Of a DNA stretch of 64,000 nucleotides, positions 7,995 to 16,779 are shown piece after piece. Position 1 is the first letter of the stretch, and each line of letters starts with the position of its first letter. The stretch is from assembly GCF_900155595.1 (NCBI RefSeq), contig NZ_FTPB01000004.1, forward strand, positions 620,001 to 684,000. The letters are read 5' to 3'. The notes beneath the pieces are model-generated. The model searched no databases. It was not told the DNA's origin and worked only from the letters and a program-made list of their open reading frames with translations. The stretch comes from Actinomyces mediterranea. Lineage in GTDB: Bacteria > Actinomycetota > Actinomycetes > Actinomycetales > Actinomycetaceae. Made by a program: the position numbers and the translations under genes.

Positions 7995-9784
7995 CCCATT
8001 CCTTCCCGATCGACATCGCCATCGACTCCGACTGGGGAGTTGCAACAGGCGTCGGCGTCGTCGGCGGTATCGACTCCGTCATCGAACGCGACGCACAGGG
8101 ATGCCCAGTGCTGCGCGGCACGGCTCTCACAGGGATTCTGCGTGAGAACGCCCAGATTGCTGCGCTCGCCCTCGACGAGGGCGATCCGAGCGGACCATGG
8201 TCGAGCCTATGCGCGAGAATCTTCGGCTCTGCTGAGGCAGCGCGCCTCATCACCTTCACCGACGCCGTCGCCACTGATCCTGTGGAAACGAGTGAACTCG
8301 TCTCTGTCAGCATCGATTCACAAACTCAGACTGCGAAAGACGATCACCTGCGTTTCTTCGAGCGAGCAGGAGCCGCCCACCTGCACGCGGAGGTCGTCTG
8401 TTGCACGTTCACGACCGGTGGGGCGCGCGTGGCGTGGACTGATGCTCAGCTCGCTGCTGTGGAGCTGTTGCTCGCTGTGGCCTGCGACATTGTTGAAGCG
8501 GTCGGTTCCGATAAGAGCGTCGGCGATGGCTCTTGTCGAATGCGTCTGAGAACAATCGGACACCCACAGGGCTGGCCGTGGAACGTTCTCGAGTCAGCAT
8601 CTCGCACTCCGACGATCCCCACGATCGACGCCATTCCGGCAGCGAAGATCACCGATTCTCCCAATACCGATGAAACGGGCTTTTTCACGGCGCCCCTCAA
8701 TATTAATCTGCTCTCTCCTGTCATCTCCTACGAGGCGCCTTTCTCCAACGAAGTCCGTTCCCTCGATTTCCTTCGCGGCACAACGCTGCTCGCGTGGGTC
8801 CATCGGCAGATGCGAGCAGCCCATCCGGACGACGACATCGTTTCCAATGCGGTGACCTCCGGTGATCTGCGCGTCTCCGACGCCATCGCAGTGTTTGACG
8901 AAGTCCCCGGTCTGCCCGTTCCCTTCAGCTTGTCACGGTCGAAAGATTCTTCAGGCTCCGATCACTTTTCCACGTGGAATCATCTGCGCGGCGAAAGCGG
9001 ACTTGAATCACAGGTGCCGATACGACGAGGCTTCCTCTACGCGACGGATGAGGCGTGGAGAATCGCTTCCACTCCGATGACTGCCCGCCAGGCGACCGCC
9101 CACGATCCTACGACGGGCACCGCCAAGAGCGGCCAACTCTTCCTCGTCCACGCCCTCGCCCCCGGGCTTCACCTACAGGCAGATGTCGTCGTGTCGGAAA
9201 GACTACGAGAGAGGCTCCCCGACCTCGAAGAGCTTCTCAGCGTCGATGCACTGCTCGGAGCACGCCGTTTGTCCGGTACTTTCGGCCGTGCACATTGTTC
9301 TCTCGGCTCCCTCTCCCCTCTTGAGACTCCGTCCGCGTCATGGGACGAAGACGGGACGACAACACTGTGGCTCGCATCGGACCTTGTGCTCCGCTCTTCC
9401 TCCCTGGGACCGACACGCGGAATTCAGGACTTCCTTGATGCTCTTGCCGCTGTCGGAGCACAGGTCATGGTTCATCACACTGAGGACGGCGCACAGGCTA
9501 TCGCGCTGCGCTATAGGAGGATCGATTCTCGCGCCTCTGACGGCACCGTTCGCTCGACCCGCATCGCCATGCAGGCAGGCTCAGTACTACGAATCACCCC
9601 TGCTAAAGAAGCCGACCCGTCAGTTGCACTCACGGCGCTGCAGAGGATCGCACGCGATGGGCTCGGCGAGTTGCGCGCCCAGGGTTATGGTCGACTCCTC
9701 ATCGCCCACCCTCTTCTCTCCCTTTCAAGCATCCCCTTGTCGACGTGCGATCGCGAGGCGTTCCTCAACCGGAAGGACTCCTGA
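7991..9784 (+). CDS. Cas7-Csx10-like (Cas5 group) fused RAMP protein
   Basis: About 597 aa; the ATG overlaps the cas10 stop. The first ~220 residues are a Cas7/Csm3-like module: GGIDSVIERD followed by CPVLRGTALTG matches the Csm3 loop in which the RNA-cleaving Asp sits (here Asp28), then the RG-T-L motif. From about residue 235 a second RAMP begins (INLLSPVISYEAP, RSLDFLRGTTLLAWV), with ALLGARRLSGTFGRAHCSL and a final glycine-rich loop GLGELRAQGYGRLLIA, resembling Csx10, the Cas5-group subunit of subtype III-D. Fusing a backbone Cas7 to the crRNA-tag-binding Cas5 would fix their order in the complex. The subunit assignment of the second half is by motif only. Confidence 0.7.
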   Translation: MTHSFPIDIAIDSDWGVATGVGVVGGIDSVIERDAQGCPVLRGTALTGILRENAQIAALALDEGDPSGPWSSLCARIFGSAEAARLITFTDAVATDPVETSELVSVSIDSQTQTAKDDHLRFFERAGAAHLHAEVVCCTFTTGGARVAWTDAQLAAVELLLAVACDIVEAVGSDKSVGDGSCRMRLRTIGHPQGWPWNVLESASRTPTIPTIDAIPAAKITDSPNTDETGFFTAPLNINLLSPVISYEAPFSNEVRSLDFLRGTTLLAWVHRQMRAAHPDDDIVSNAVTSGDLRVSDAIAVFDEVPGLPVPFSLSRSKDSSGSDHFSTWNHLRGESGLESQVPIRRGFLYATDEAWRIASTPMTARQATAHDPTTGTAKSGQLFLVHALAPGLHLQADVVVSERLRERLPDLEELLSVDALLGARRLSGTFGRAHCSLGSLSPLETPSASWDEDGTTTLWLASDLVLRSSSLGPTRGIQDFLDALAAVGAQVMVHHTEDGAQAIALRYRRIDSRASDGTVRSTRIAMQAGSVLRITPAKEADPSVALTALQRIARDGLGELRAQGYGRLLIAHPLLSLSSIPLSTCDREAFLNRKDS

Positions 9785-9786
9785 CG

Positions 9787-11289
9787 ATGAGCCTCATCCG
9801 CTACTGGTTCTCCGCACCACTCGTGACGGCCTCCCCTCTTCACTCTTCCGGGCTCAATGAGCAGGTGAATCGCACCCCCGATCCCGACCAGGAACGAATC
9901 GCAGTCGCGCGTCGTTTCTCCCGCACTGTCGATGGCATCCCCTCTTTGTCGGGACGCTCGGTCAAAGGCGCCCTGCGGTCGGCAATGACGCGTTGCTTCC
10001 CCTCAGAAGAGGAGCGCTTCAAACCGTTGTGGGGGTCTCTCGATGCGGCTTCTCTGCTGACGATCCACCCCATCGCATTATCCGATGTGTGCACCGGCGA
10101 AAACCTGCTGTTGCGTGACGGCATTGCCGTTGACCGTTACTGGGGAACTGCGGGACACGGCGCCCTTTTCCAGCATGAAGTGGTCCCTGCAGGAGTCCCT
10201 CTTCTCGTGAGTATCTCCGCCCAAGCGTCGTCTCGTCCCGACATAGAAGGGGGAGTCTCCCCCCGACTCGTCGAGGATTTCTTCGCGCATCTCAGTGCCC
10301 TTCTCGATACGGGCCGTCTTGCTTTTGGCGGCAGACGCTCAGTCGGCTGGGGGCGTGTGAAGCTCAAGGATGACGCCCAAGTATCGTGCCGACGCGCTGA
10401 TTTGGGGAGCAGGAAGGGTCTTATCGCCCTCCACAGGGGAGGAGATGATGTTGAGCTCGACTTCGTGCCCCGCCCACCGGCATCGGATCGAATCTCTATC
10501 GATATCGCTTGGACTTCCCCTTCTGGAATCCTCATCGCTAGTGGAGCCTTACGTGATGAAGGTGATCCCGATGCACCCGAGATCACCCGGCCCCTTCATA
10601 TGAACGGTGCAGATTCTCCCTTCGTCATTCCGGGCAGCTCCATTCGGGGGGCCTTGCGAGCCCGTTGCTCGAGGATCGCTCGCACTATCATCGCCGATGG
10701 AGATGAACTCCAGATTGACGACTGGGCTGATCTCGAGGTACACGAACAGTTGCGCCGCGACCCCGTCCTCGTTCGTATTCTTTTCGGAGATTCCGGAGTC
10801 AAGGGCGCTTTGAGTGTGCTCGATACTCTCTCACAGGGGTGTTCGTCAAAGCGTCAGACTCACAATGCCGGTGACCGTTTCAGCGGAGGGGTCGTTGACG
10901 GTTTGCTTTACACGGAGGAGATCCCTGATGACGGATGGAATGAAATCCGCCTGGAGATCGACACTGACTTGTTGACGCGACTCGACTCTCCTGACCAGGA
11001 TCCGGACTATGCGCGCGCAGCTTTGTGCCTCCTCGGTTTGGCCCTGGCGGAACTTGCTTCGGGAGCTCTTCCCATCGGCAGTCGAGGAACCCGCGGTCTG
11101 GGTGAAGTGCGGATGAAGGCTCTGACTGTCGACGGCCCTGAAGAACTCATCGGCCAGCCCTGGCGGATTAGCAGCACGGGAGATCCGCGTGGAACTGCCG
11201 AAGAGATCCTCGCCCGACTGCGGGGAATCAATGAGCTGTTGCCCTCAGGTGGCTGGTCTCTTTACCTTCATGAGGGGAGCGGACAATGA
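9787..11289 (+). CDS. Tandem Cas7-Cas7 (Csm3-like) fused RAMP protein
   Basis: 500 aa, ATG two bases after the previous stop. Two Csm3-like halves are visible. The first has GIPSLSGRSVKGALR at about 50-64 and a glycine-rich GRRSVGWGRVKL at about 182-193. The second has FVIPGSSIRGALRARC at about 279-294, HNAGDRFSGGVVDG, and GSRGTRGLGEVRMK near the end. In the second half an Asp (Asp262 in GDPDAPEITRP) aligns by eye with the catalytic Asp of Csm3. In the first half the corresponding position reads IAVARRFSR with no Asp, so only one half may cleave target RNA. It forms backbone subunits of the interference complex. It overlaps the next gene by 4 nt. Confidence 0.75.
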   Translation: MSLIRYWFSAPLVTASPLHSSGLNEQVNRTPDPDQERIAVARRFSRTVDGIPSLSGRSVKGALRSAMTRCFPSEEERFKPLWGSLDAASLLTIHPIALSDVCTGENLLLRDGIAVDRYWGTAGHGALFQHEVVPAGVPLLVSISAQASSRPDIEGGVSPRLVEDFFAHLSALLDTGRLAFGGRRSVGWGRVKLKDDAQVSCRRADLGSRKGLIALHRGGDDVELDFVPRPPASDRISIDIAWTSPSGILIASGALRDEGDPDAPEITRPLHMNGADSPFVIPGSSIRGALRARCSRIARTIIADGDELQIDDWADLEVHEQLRRDPVLVRILFGDSGVKGALSVLDTLSQGCSSKRQTHNAGDRFSGGVVDGLLYTEEIPDDGWNEIRLEIDTDLLTRLDSPDQDPDYARAALCLLGLALAELASGALPIGSRGTRGLGEVRMKALTVDGPEELIGQPWRISSTGDPRGTAEEILARLRGINELLPSGGWSLYLHEGSGQ

Positions 11290-11804
11290 GTACATATTCG
11301 AATAGTCCGACGCTGTCACAGAAGAGGCTGACGCGAGCGTCCTGGCAGTGCGATCCCCTTAATGGCGACGCGCGTCTGGTGCTTGAGCGCGTTGAATCTG
11401 GCCCGGATACGAGATGGTACGGGATTGCTTCAACGACTGTCGGCGCTCTCAGTGTCGTCGCGGATAAGAGCGGTCTGCGCGCATGCGGAGGACAGTCCAT
11501 TGATCTTGCCACCGTGTACGAGTTGCGCCTATGGGTCCTCTCCTTCGCTCTTGAGGCTCATGGACACGGATTGTGGGCTCGTGAGCTGCGTTGGTTGAAC
11601 GGCAGTCACGTCGCGGATCTGCGAGTCTTCTCAGATCCGTCGAAGGGTGAGGCGTGTTGGTGCCGTGCAGGTGAATACGTTCAGCACTCGCCGGGCGATG
11701 TTCCCGTAAGTGCGACGATGCCGACGGTTGAGGTCTTCTGCGAGGAGCAGTCGTATTCGAATGTCGTGTTCGTCGATGAGTTGATGACCGGGAAGTGGGC
11801 CTGA
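11286..11804 (+). CDS. Small type III-D accessory protein, possibly Csx19-like
   Basis: 172 aa, ATG overlapping the stop of the Cas7-Cas7 gene. No RAMP glycine loop. The middle part has YELRLWVLSFALEAHGHGLW, ARELRWLNG and DLRVF followed by GEACWCR, a tryptophan-rich pattern that loosely recalls Csx19, the small gene commonly placed among the RAMP genes in III-D operons. A Cas11-type small subunit is the alternative, but Cas11 is normally all-helical while this sequence looks mixed alpha/beta. If it is Csx19, the operon has no recognisable separate Cas11. Confidence 0.45.
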   Translation: MSTYSNSPTLSQKRLTRASWQCDPLNGDARLVLERVESGPDTRWYGIASTTVGALSVVADKSGLRACGGQSIDLATVYELRLWVLSFALEAHGHGLWARELRWLNGSHVADLRVFSDPSKGEACWCRAGEYVQHSPGDVPVSATMPTVEVFCEEQSYSNVVFVDELMTGKWA

Positions 11805-11805
11805 C

Positions 11806-14010
11806 ATGAGTGATTTCAAGCCTTTCCATTCGGCGGTGAATCGTGTTCCGATTCCCCGCGCAAGCGTCCTCGACTATGTCGAGAGAGGCGTTCTCCCCAG
11901 CGATGTCTTCGGCGACGAGACGCCGACGGGACATGATCGTCTGCGGCCGGATCGTTGGTCGGGGTCCCTCGATGTGGAGATGACAGTGCGCACCCCGCTC
12001 GTCTTCGGAGAACAGACTGAGGATGATGAGGGCCGCCCCACGGTAGAGGTGCCTATTGACGCGGTTGGTCACCCGATCGTTCCGGGGACGATGGTGAAGG
12101 GCATGATCTCGCGCGCCTATGAGCTGTTCACGGCCTCGCGCTTCCGCGTGTTCGGCGATCACGACGAGGTGCTCACCTATCGCGCGGATCCTGCAGGAGC
12201 CCTCGGATTGTTGCCCGGGCGCATCTGCGAGTACGAGGGCGGTCTGGGGGTGGAGATCCTCGATGGCTTCGGGAGAACCGGTCCTGTGAGTGCTCAAATC
12301 AAAGACGATTGCGGGTCTGGCAATGATGTGTCGGTGGTATGCGAAGGGCACCCGAGGATCATGACGATGAAAGGAATTCGCCCTCAGCCGGAGCAGGTGC
12401 TCGCCCGATTCCGGAGCCTCACTCGTCACGGCGTTGAGGCAGAAGTCCAATTGTCCCGTTGGCGCGAGGACAAAGGTCCGGAGCATCTCGAGGACAAAGG
12501 TCCGGAGCATCTCGAGGACAAAGGTCCGGAGCATCTCATGGTGACGGGCGTGTGGGTCGACGATCAGATGGAGGAGTTCTTCCGGGTCCCTCCTCAGCTC
12601 AATCCGACAACACTCAATGTCTGGGGATACCCCTGTCGAACGAGCCCAGAAAAGAAACATGCGAGCGATCTCTTCTCTGATAAGAAATACGAGAGGTTCT
12701 TCTTCAAGACGGATCACATGAGCGAGTCCCTCGATGGGGTCGTCCTCTCTCTGTCGCAAGATCACATCGACCGTTACGACGCAGTCATCCGTTCCTACCG
12801 GGAACAGCATGATCTTCCCGGAGGCGACGCCCATCTCCTCAATCGAGCAGCCTTAGAGGATTCGAAGCTCGTTCCCGGTACGCTTGTTTTCGTCCATCTA
12901 GACCGGGATTCGTCGCAGCACGGGACTCCTTCTCGCACTGACCAGATCGTAGACGTGTACCCGACGATGGTGGGGCGCCGCTCGTACCGGATGAGCCCTC
13001 GCGCACTCGCCAAGGCTCAAAGAGTCCTCCCCGTGTCGCACGCTGATGAGGCCTCACCGGCCGACAGGCTCTTCGGCTACGTCGTAGGAGATGCCCCCAG
13101 CGGAGCACGCGGAGGGGATGTTTCCTCGAAAGGACGCCTGCTCTTCGGTACAGTCGACACCGATGAGGTGAAGCTCTCAACAGAGCCCCGTCGTCTCGCC
13201 CCCCTGCTCTCCCCGAAACTCAGTTCGGCGAGGCGCTTCCTGACGACGCGGAGAGGGGCGACACCTACGCAAGAGAAGGATCAGCTTCTCCCCCGTTCGG
13301 AGTATTTTTCCGAGGGACAGCTCCTAGGAGCAGCTACCTACCCTGTCCATCGTGAGCTACTCAATTCTCAGAGTTTCCCCGAAGAGATAATCCAGAACAC
13401 GAAGGTCGACCAGTCGAATGACAAGGTCCGGATGACTGCGAAGTCGTGGATCGCTCCTGGCTCCATCCTGCGCTGTCGCATTCGCTTCGAGGATCTCACG
13501 AGCAATGAACTGTCCGTACTCGTGTGGGTCCTGACGCCTGAGAATCTCGTTCCCGACTCCGAAAAGGACGCAGGCCGCGTGGGCTATCTACGGATGGGAC
13601 TCGGAAAACCCTACGGCCTTGGCGCGCTCGAGGTTCGGCTTGCAGAAGACGGGCTCCATGCGGTGCGCGGGGGCGGGGATTCGGGCCTTGCCGCAATGTA
13701 TCGGGATCTCAGTGGATGCTTGGGCACTGCGGAGCATGTTCATCCTGCGACTGATTTCATCCTCCACAAGGAAAAAACACTGCTGAAGACGCCGTGGATT
13801 CAAGCCCTTCAACGGGCGGCCTTCGGTTACTCCGATGGAGTGCCCGTGAGATATATGTCTCTCGAAGAAAACAAGGCGAACAATAGAACCGACCCAAAAA
13901 CAGGATTCCCTCAAACGGACTGCGGCGTTTCACCTCAAGACCTTTTCGGCACCGACGCAACGAAGCCCCTTGAGATTCCTAAGGGGTCTCCAAAGCGGAA
14001 GAAGCACTGA
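11806..14010 (+). CDS. Large RAMP protein, TIGR03986-like
   Basis: 734 aa, starting one base after the previous gene. The N-terminal RAMP module contains TVRTPLVFGE and the motif PIDAVGHPIVPGTMVKGMIS at about 84-103. A long middle region follows, and a C-terminal RAMP portion ends in YLRMGLGKPYGLGALEVRL (glycine loop). This length and layout match the TIGR03986 family of type III CRISPR RAMP proteins that occur in III-D operons. The protein ends in a basic tail (PKRKKH). Inserted at about residues 221-244 is the octapeptide EDKGPEHL three times in a row, encoded by an exact DNA triplication. It is the last gene of the effector operon, convergent with cas2. Confidence 0.7.
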   Translation: MSDFKPFHSAVNRVPIPRASVLDYVERGVLPSDVFGDETPTGHDRLRPDRWSGSLDVEMTVRTPLVFGEQTEDDEGRPTVEVPIDAVGHPIVPGTMVKGMISRAYELFTASRFRVFGDHDEVLTYRADPAGALGLLPGRICEYEGGLGVEILDGFGRTGPVSAQIKDDCGSGNDVSVVCEGHPRIMTMKGIRPQPEQVLARFRSLTRHGVEAEVQLSRWREDKGPEHLEDKGPEHLEDKGPEHLMVTGVWVDDQMEEFFRVPPQLNPTTLNVWGYPCRTSPEKKHASDLFSDKKYERFFFKTDHMSESLDGVVLSLSQDHIDRYDAVIRSYREQHDLPGGDAHLLNRAALEDSKLVPGTLVFVHLDRDSSQHGTPSRTDQIVDVYPTMVGRRSYRMSPRALAKAQRVLPVSHADEASPADRLFGYVVGDAPSGARGGDVSSKGRLLFGTVDTDEVKLSTEPRRLAPLLSPKLSSARRFLTTRRGATPTQEKDQLLPRSEYFSEGQLLGAATYPVHRELLNSQSFPEEIIQNTKVDQSNDKVRMTAKSWIAPGSILRCRIRFEDLTSNELSVLVWVLTPENLVPDSEKDAGRVGYLRMGLGKPYGLGALEVRLAEDGLHAVRGGGDSGLAAMYRDLSGCLGTAEHVHPATDFILHKEKTLLKTPWIQALQRAAFGYSDGVPVRYMSLEENKANNRTDPKTGFPQTDCGVSPQDLFGTDATKPLEIPKGSPKRKKH
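12466..12537 (+). repeat. Three perfect 24-bp tandem repeats in the TIGR03986-like gene
   Basis: Exact copies at 12466-12489, 12490-12513 and 12514-12537 encode EDKGPEHL x 3 in frame. The copies are identical at every base, third codon positions included, so the expansion is recent or homogenised. It sits in a charged, probably surface-exposed linker. Confidence 0.95.
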
Positions 14011-14194
14011 GTCCGGTGCAGGACATTCGCTGAGCCGTCTCGTCCCGAAGGAAGGCTGACCTGTAGAGGACTTCACGCAGTGTCAATGAGCGTCATCAGC
14101 TCGCCAACGCTCTCAACAGCCACCGCCGATTCCGTTTCTGCGCCGGTCGCACTCCAATTCGTCTCCGCTGGTATCCCCTCTCCCCCTCGCACCT

Positions 14195-14476
14195 TCACCA
14201 CAACCCTCGATACAGCCCCACGTCGTCAAGGGCGACGGCGGTTCCGAGGACTTCTGACCGCGCCGCGCACGAGGCACACACCGGGTAGATATGAATGACA
14301 TCGTCTGCTGCGTCAATAATCGAGTCAAGCTTATGTCGCACCGCATCTAGATCGCCGGTTTCGAGTCGCAGCTGGAACACGGACTCTTGGATTCTGTATC
14401 CCCAGCTCTGAAGAGCATGAGCGACTCGGTTCCGCCTTCTATTGGCGGCGATGTCGTAGGCGACGATGTAGGTCAT
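14195..14476 (-). CDS. cas2: CRISPR adaptation nuclease-like protein Cas2
   Basis: About 93 aa from the ATG at 14476, which overlaps the RT-cas1 stop as ATGA; another ATG lies two codons upstream. The N-terminal strand TYIVAYDIAANRRR carries the conserved Asp of Cas2, followed by a ferredoxin-like order of helices and strands (VFQLRLETGDLDAVRHKL, DDVIHIYPVC). Cas2 forms the core of the Cas1-Cas2 integrase that inserts spacers at the leader end. It is coupled to RT-cas1 as a two-gene adaptation operon, convergent to the effector operon with a 184-bp gap in which I see no further gene. Confidence 0.9.
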   Translation of the reverse strand: MTYIVAYDIAANRRRNRVAHALQSWGYRIQESVFQLRLETGDLDAVRHKLDSIIDAADDVIHIYPVCASCAARSEVLGTAVALDDVGLYRGLW

Positions 14477-16491
14477 CGCCATGCGACGCCGGTCCACGTG
14501 TAGTCAGGTTCCATGATCGCTCGCCCCAACAGTTGGGCTTCATGATGGATATGTCGGCGCCAGGTTCCAGCGAATCCCGGAAGCGCGCCCTTCACATGCC
14601 GTTGCATCGTAGCCTCATATCCGTCGACCACGGTTTTCTTCCCCTCTCGGGTGAGCCACACGCCGTCCTCATTGCCCGGAGCAGTGGTGGCGTGTTCGGG
14701 GCGAAGGCGATGCATCCGCAGCAGCGCCATCACTGTCGAATCGACGAGGAGCGGTCGGAACTCTTCCATGAGGTCGAGTGAGAGACTCGGCCGTTTGTCG
14801 GTTGACGAGTGGAGTATCCCCAGCGACGGTTCAAGGCCTGCGGCGAAAAGTGCGCCTGTACATTCTCCGAGCAGAATAGCGTAGCAGTAGGACAGGGCAG
14901 CGTTTGCGAGATCTCGCGGTGGCCGACGGCTGCGTCCATGGAACACAACATCTTCAGGGACCAGCGAGGACAGAGCGGCATAGTACGCAGTGGATGCGGC
15001 TCCTTCCAGTCCCATGATCTCATTGATTGAATCGGCATGGATGATGTCCTCGGCGAGGGTCCTCACCTCTCGCACGGCGGATTTCACATCATTATCCGCG
15101 TCTCGACGACCGATTCGGTTGAGAACATGGACTTGGTTGCGCAGCTTCGCTCTGACGATAGACCGCGCGAGGGGAAGGCGTTTGTCTTCGTCACCGCTGA
15201 ATTCTGCCTGAGCGAGCAGTCGGCGAGCGTTGACGGTGGATCGGGGACCCGCCAGCTGCCCGAGGTAACTCCCTCTGCGAGACAGACATATGACGTCAAT
15301 GTCGTTGTAGAGCGCCCAGGATCGCGCCCCGACCGACAATCCGACGCTACCTGTCAATACGATGCGGCTGACCGCTCGCTGCGGAATCGACATTTGAGGA
15401 AGCCCATCGGAGCCATCGACGATGAGCCGACCTTTTGTCACATGGACGCGGGCACCGTCGCGTCCGACGTAGATGACATGATTCGGATCAGACTGTCCTT
15501 TGATGTCATGGTGCGGGCCTGATTCCGGTCGTGTTTTCGTGAAGTCGACACCGAGATAGCAGAAGCCCTCGTCAAATGAAGTCATAGTTGTCTTGTCCTG
15601 GTTGAGAGTCAGTTCGTATGCGGCAGCGAGGTCGCTGAGCAGATCGATGGCGTCGAGGATGTCTTGGTCACGCGGTGAGCACACGACGATGTCGTCAGCG
15701 AATCGAGCGTACCCGTATCCTGCATCGCATATAGCGTGGTCGAATCGGGTGAGGGATAGGTTGGCGAGCAGGGGTGACAAACACGAGCCTTGTGCAACGC
15801 CTCCGCTTCGGGAGCGTTGGCGACCTCGCGCACGTCCGGGCATGGCGATGAGTCGGACGAGGGCGAGAAGGTCGCGTTCTTGAAGAGAGGCGGGGAGGGC
15901 TTCAAGTGCATGTTCGAGATTGACGTGGGGGAAGAAGTCTTCGATGTTGGTGCGCAGGACATACTGGTAGCCTTCGTCTCTGAGTGTTGCGACGTGGTGA
16001 ATGGCGTCGTCGGCTCCGATTCCTGTCCGGTAGGCGAAGGAGCAGGATGATTGAACGAGGTCAGCACCGAAAGCTATCGTGTCGACGACTGCACGTTCGA
16101 CTACCCGGTCTCGGATTGTAGGGATACTGAGTGTCCGAGTCTTGTCGTAGGCCCCTTTGGAAATGTCGATGCGGTTGAGCGGCTCCGGTTCGTATGTTCC
16201 GCTCCGAAGCAGTGCTGATAGATCGACTAGGAATGCATCGGAGTCTTTGATTATCTTCTTGCTTTGCCGTTGAAGAACACCGTCGTGTGCATCTCGAGTA
16301 AGGACGGACTGCCACGCCCGTTCGAGGACTTCGATTGAAGATAACTGCATGAACACTGGAGACACTGAACAACCTCCAGCGGTATCAGACATACTGGCAC
16401 GCAGGCGATCTACAGGCTGTCCGAAGAAGTGCCCGGACGGCCGAGATGCCGCAAGCGCATGACGCCCCCCTCGTCTTGATCCACTGTCCAT
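14473..16491 (-). CDS. cas1: Reverse transcriptase-Cas1 fusion protein
   Basis: 672 aa; the ATG at 16491 has AGGGAG at ideal spacing, giving about 50 residues before the RT fold (internal ATGs at 16392 and 16350 lack such a site). RT domain, about 50-330: RTNIEDFF (motif A), GGVAQGSCLSPLLANL (motif B) and YARFADDIVV (motif C, Asp266-Asp267). The normal motif A aspartate is Asn182. The Cas1 domain starts at about 340 (RAVSRIVLTGSVGLSVGA) and retains the metal ligands expected of Cas1: Glu496 (GLEGAASTAYY), His561 (ILHSSTDK) and Asp573/Glu576 (LDLMEEFRP). There is no Cas6 domain at the N-terminus. RT-Cas1 with Cas2 is known to allow spacer capture from RNA. It lies directly beside the leader end of the array. 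Confidence 0.93.
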   Translation of the reverse strand: MDSGSRRGGRHALAASRPSGHFFGQPVDRLRASMSDTAGGCSVSPVFMQLSSIEVLERAWQSVLTRDAHDGVLQRQSKKIIKDSDAFLVDLSALLRSGTYEPEPLNRIDISKGAYDKTRTLSIPTIRDRVVERAVVDTIAFGADLVQSSCSFAYRTGIGADDAIHHVATLRDEGYQYVLRTNIEDFFPHVNLEHALEALPASLQERDLLALVRLIAMPGRARGRQRSRSGGVAQGSCLSPLLANLSLTRFDHAICDAGYGYARFADDIVVCSPRDQDILDAIDLLSDLAAAYELTLNQDKTTMTSFDEGFCYLGVDFTKTRPESGPHHDIKGQSDPNHVIYVGRDGARVHVTKGRLIVDGSDGLPQMSIPQRAVSRIVLTGSVGLSVGARSWALYNDIDVICLSRRGSYLGQLAGPRSTVNARRLLAQAEFSGDEDKRLPLARSIVRAKLRNQVHVLNRIGRRDADNDVKSAVREVRTLAEDIIHADSINEIMGLEGAASTAYYAALSSLVPEDVVFHGRSRRPPRDLANAALSYCYAILLGECTGALFAAGLEPSLGILHSSTDKRPSLSLDLMEEFRPLLVDSTVMALLRMHRLRPEHATTAPGNEDGVWLTREGKKTVVDGYEATMQRHVKGALPGFAGTWRRHIHHEAQLLGRAIMEPDYTWTGVAWR

Positions 16492-16779
16492 CAGCTCTCC
16501 CTACACTGAATGTTTACTGTGTATTATTGCCGCTGCGACCGTCCTGTGAGCGTCTTTCACGTGCATCGTCTCGATCGTCCCGCTGACACCGACGTCCTGT
16601 GAGCTTTGCTCCAAAATCCGGCGGACGAACGCTTTGTTCGTCTATCGGTGGCGACAGCCCCATGATCAGCAAAAATGTGGTTAAATGAGGTTGTGCTTGT
16701 TGGCTTGTTTGGTGCTTCCCGAGCCAGTGGCGATCTTCCTGGTATCTTGCCTGATCGCAGGACATCCCCAGGAGGGAGG
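16492..16779 (+). promoter_or_regulatory. CRISPR leader region
   Basis: 288 bp without a credible gene between the RT-cas1 start and the first repeat. It must hold the RT-cas1 promoter on the minus strand (AT-rich stretch at about 16505-16530) and, if the array is read rightward, the array promoter and integration signal. Leader polarity is inferred from the intact repeat here versus the truncated repeat at the far end, and from adjacency of the adaptation genes. Confidence 0.65.
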
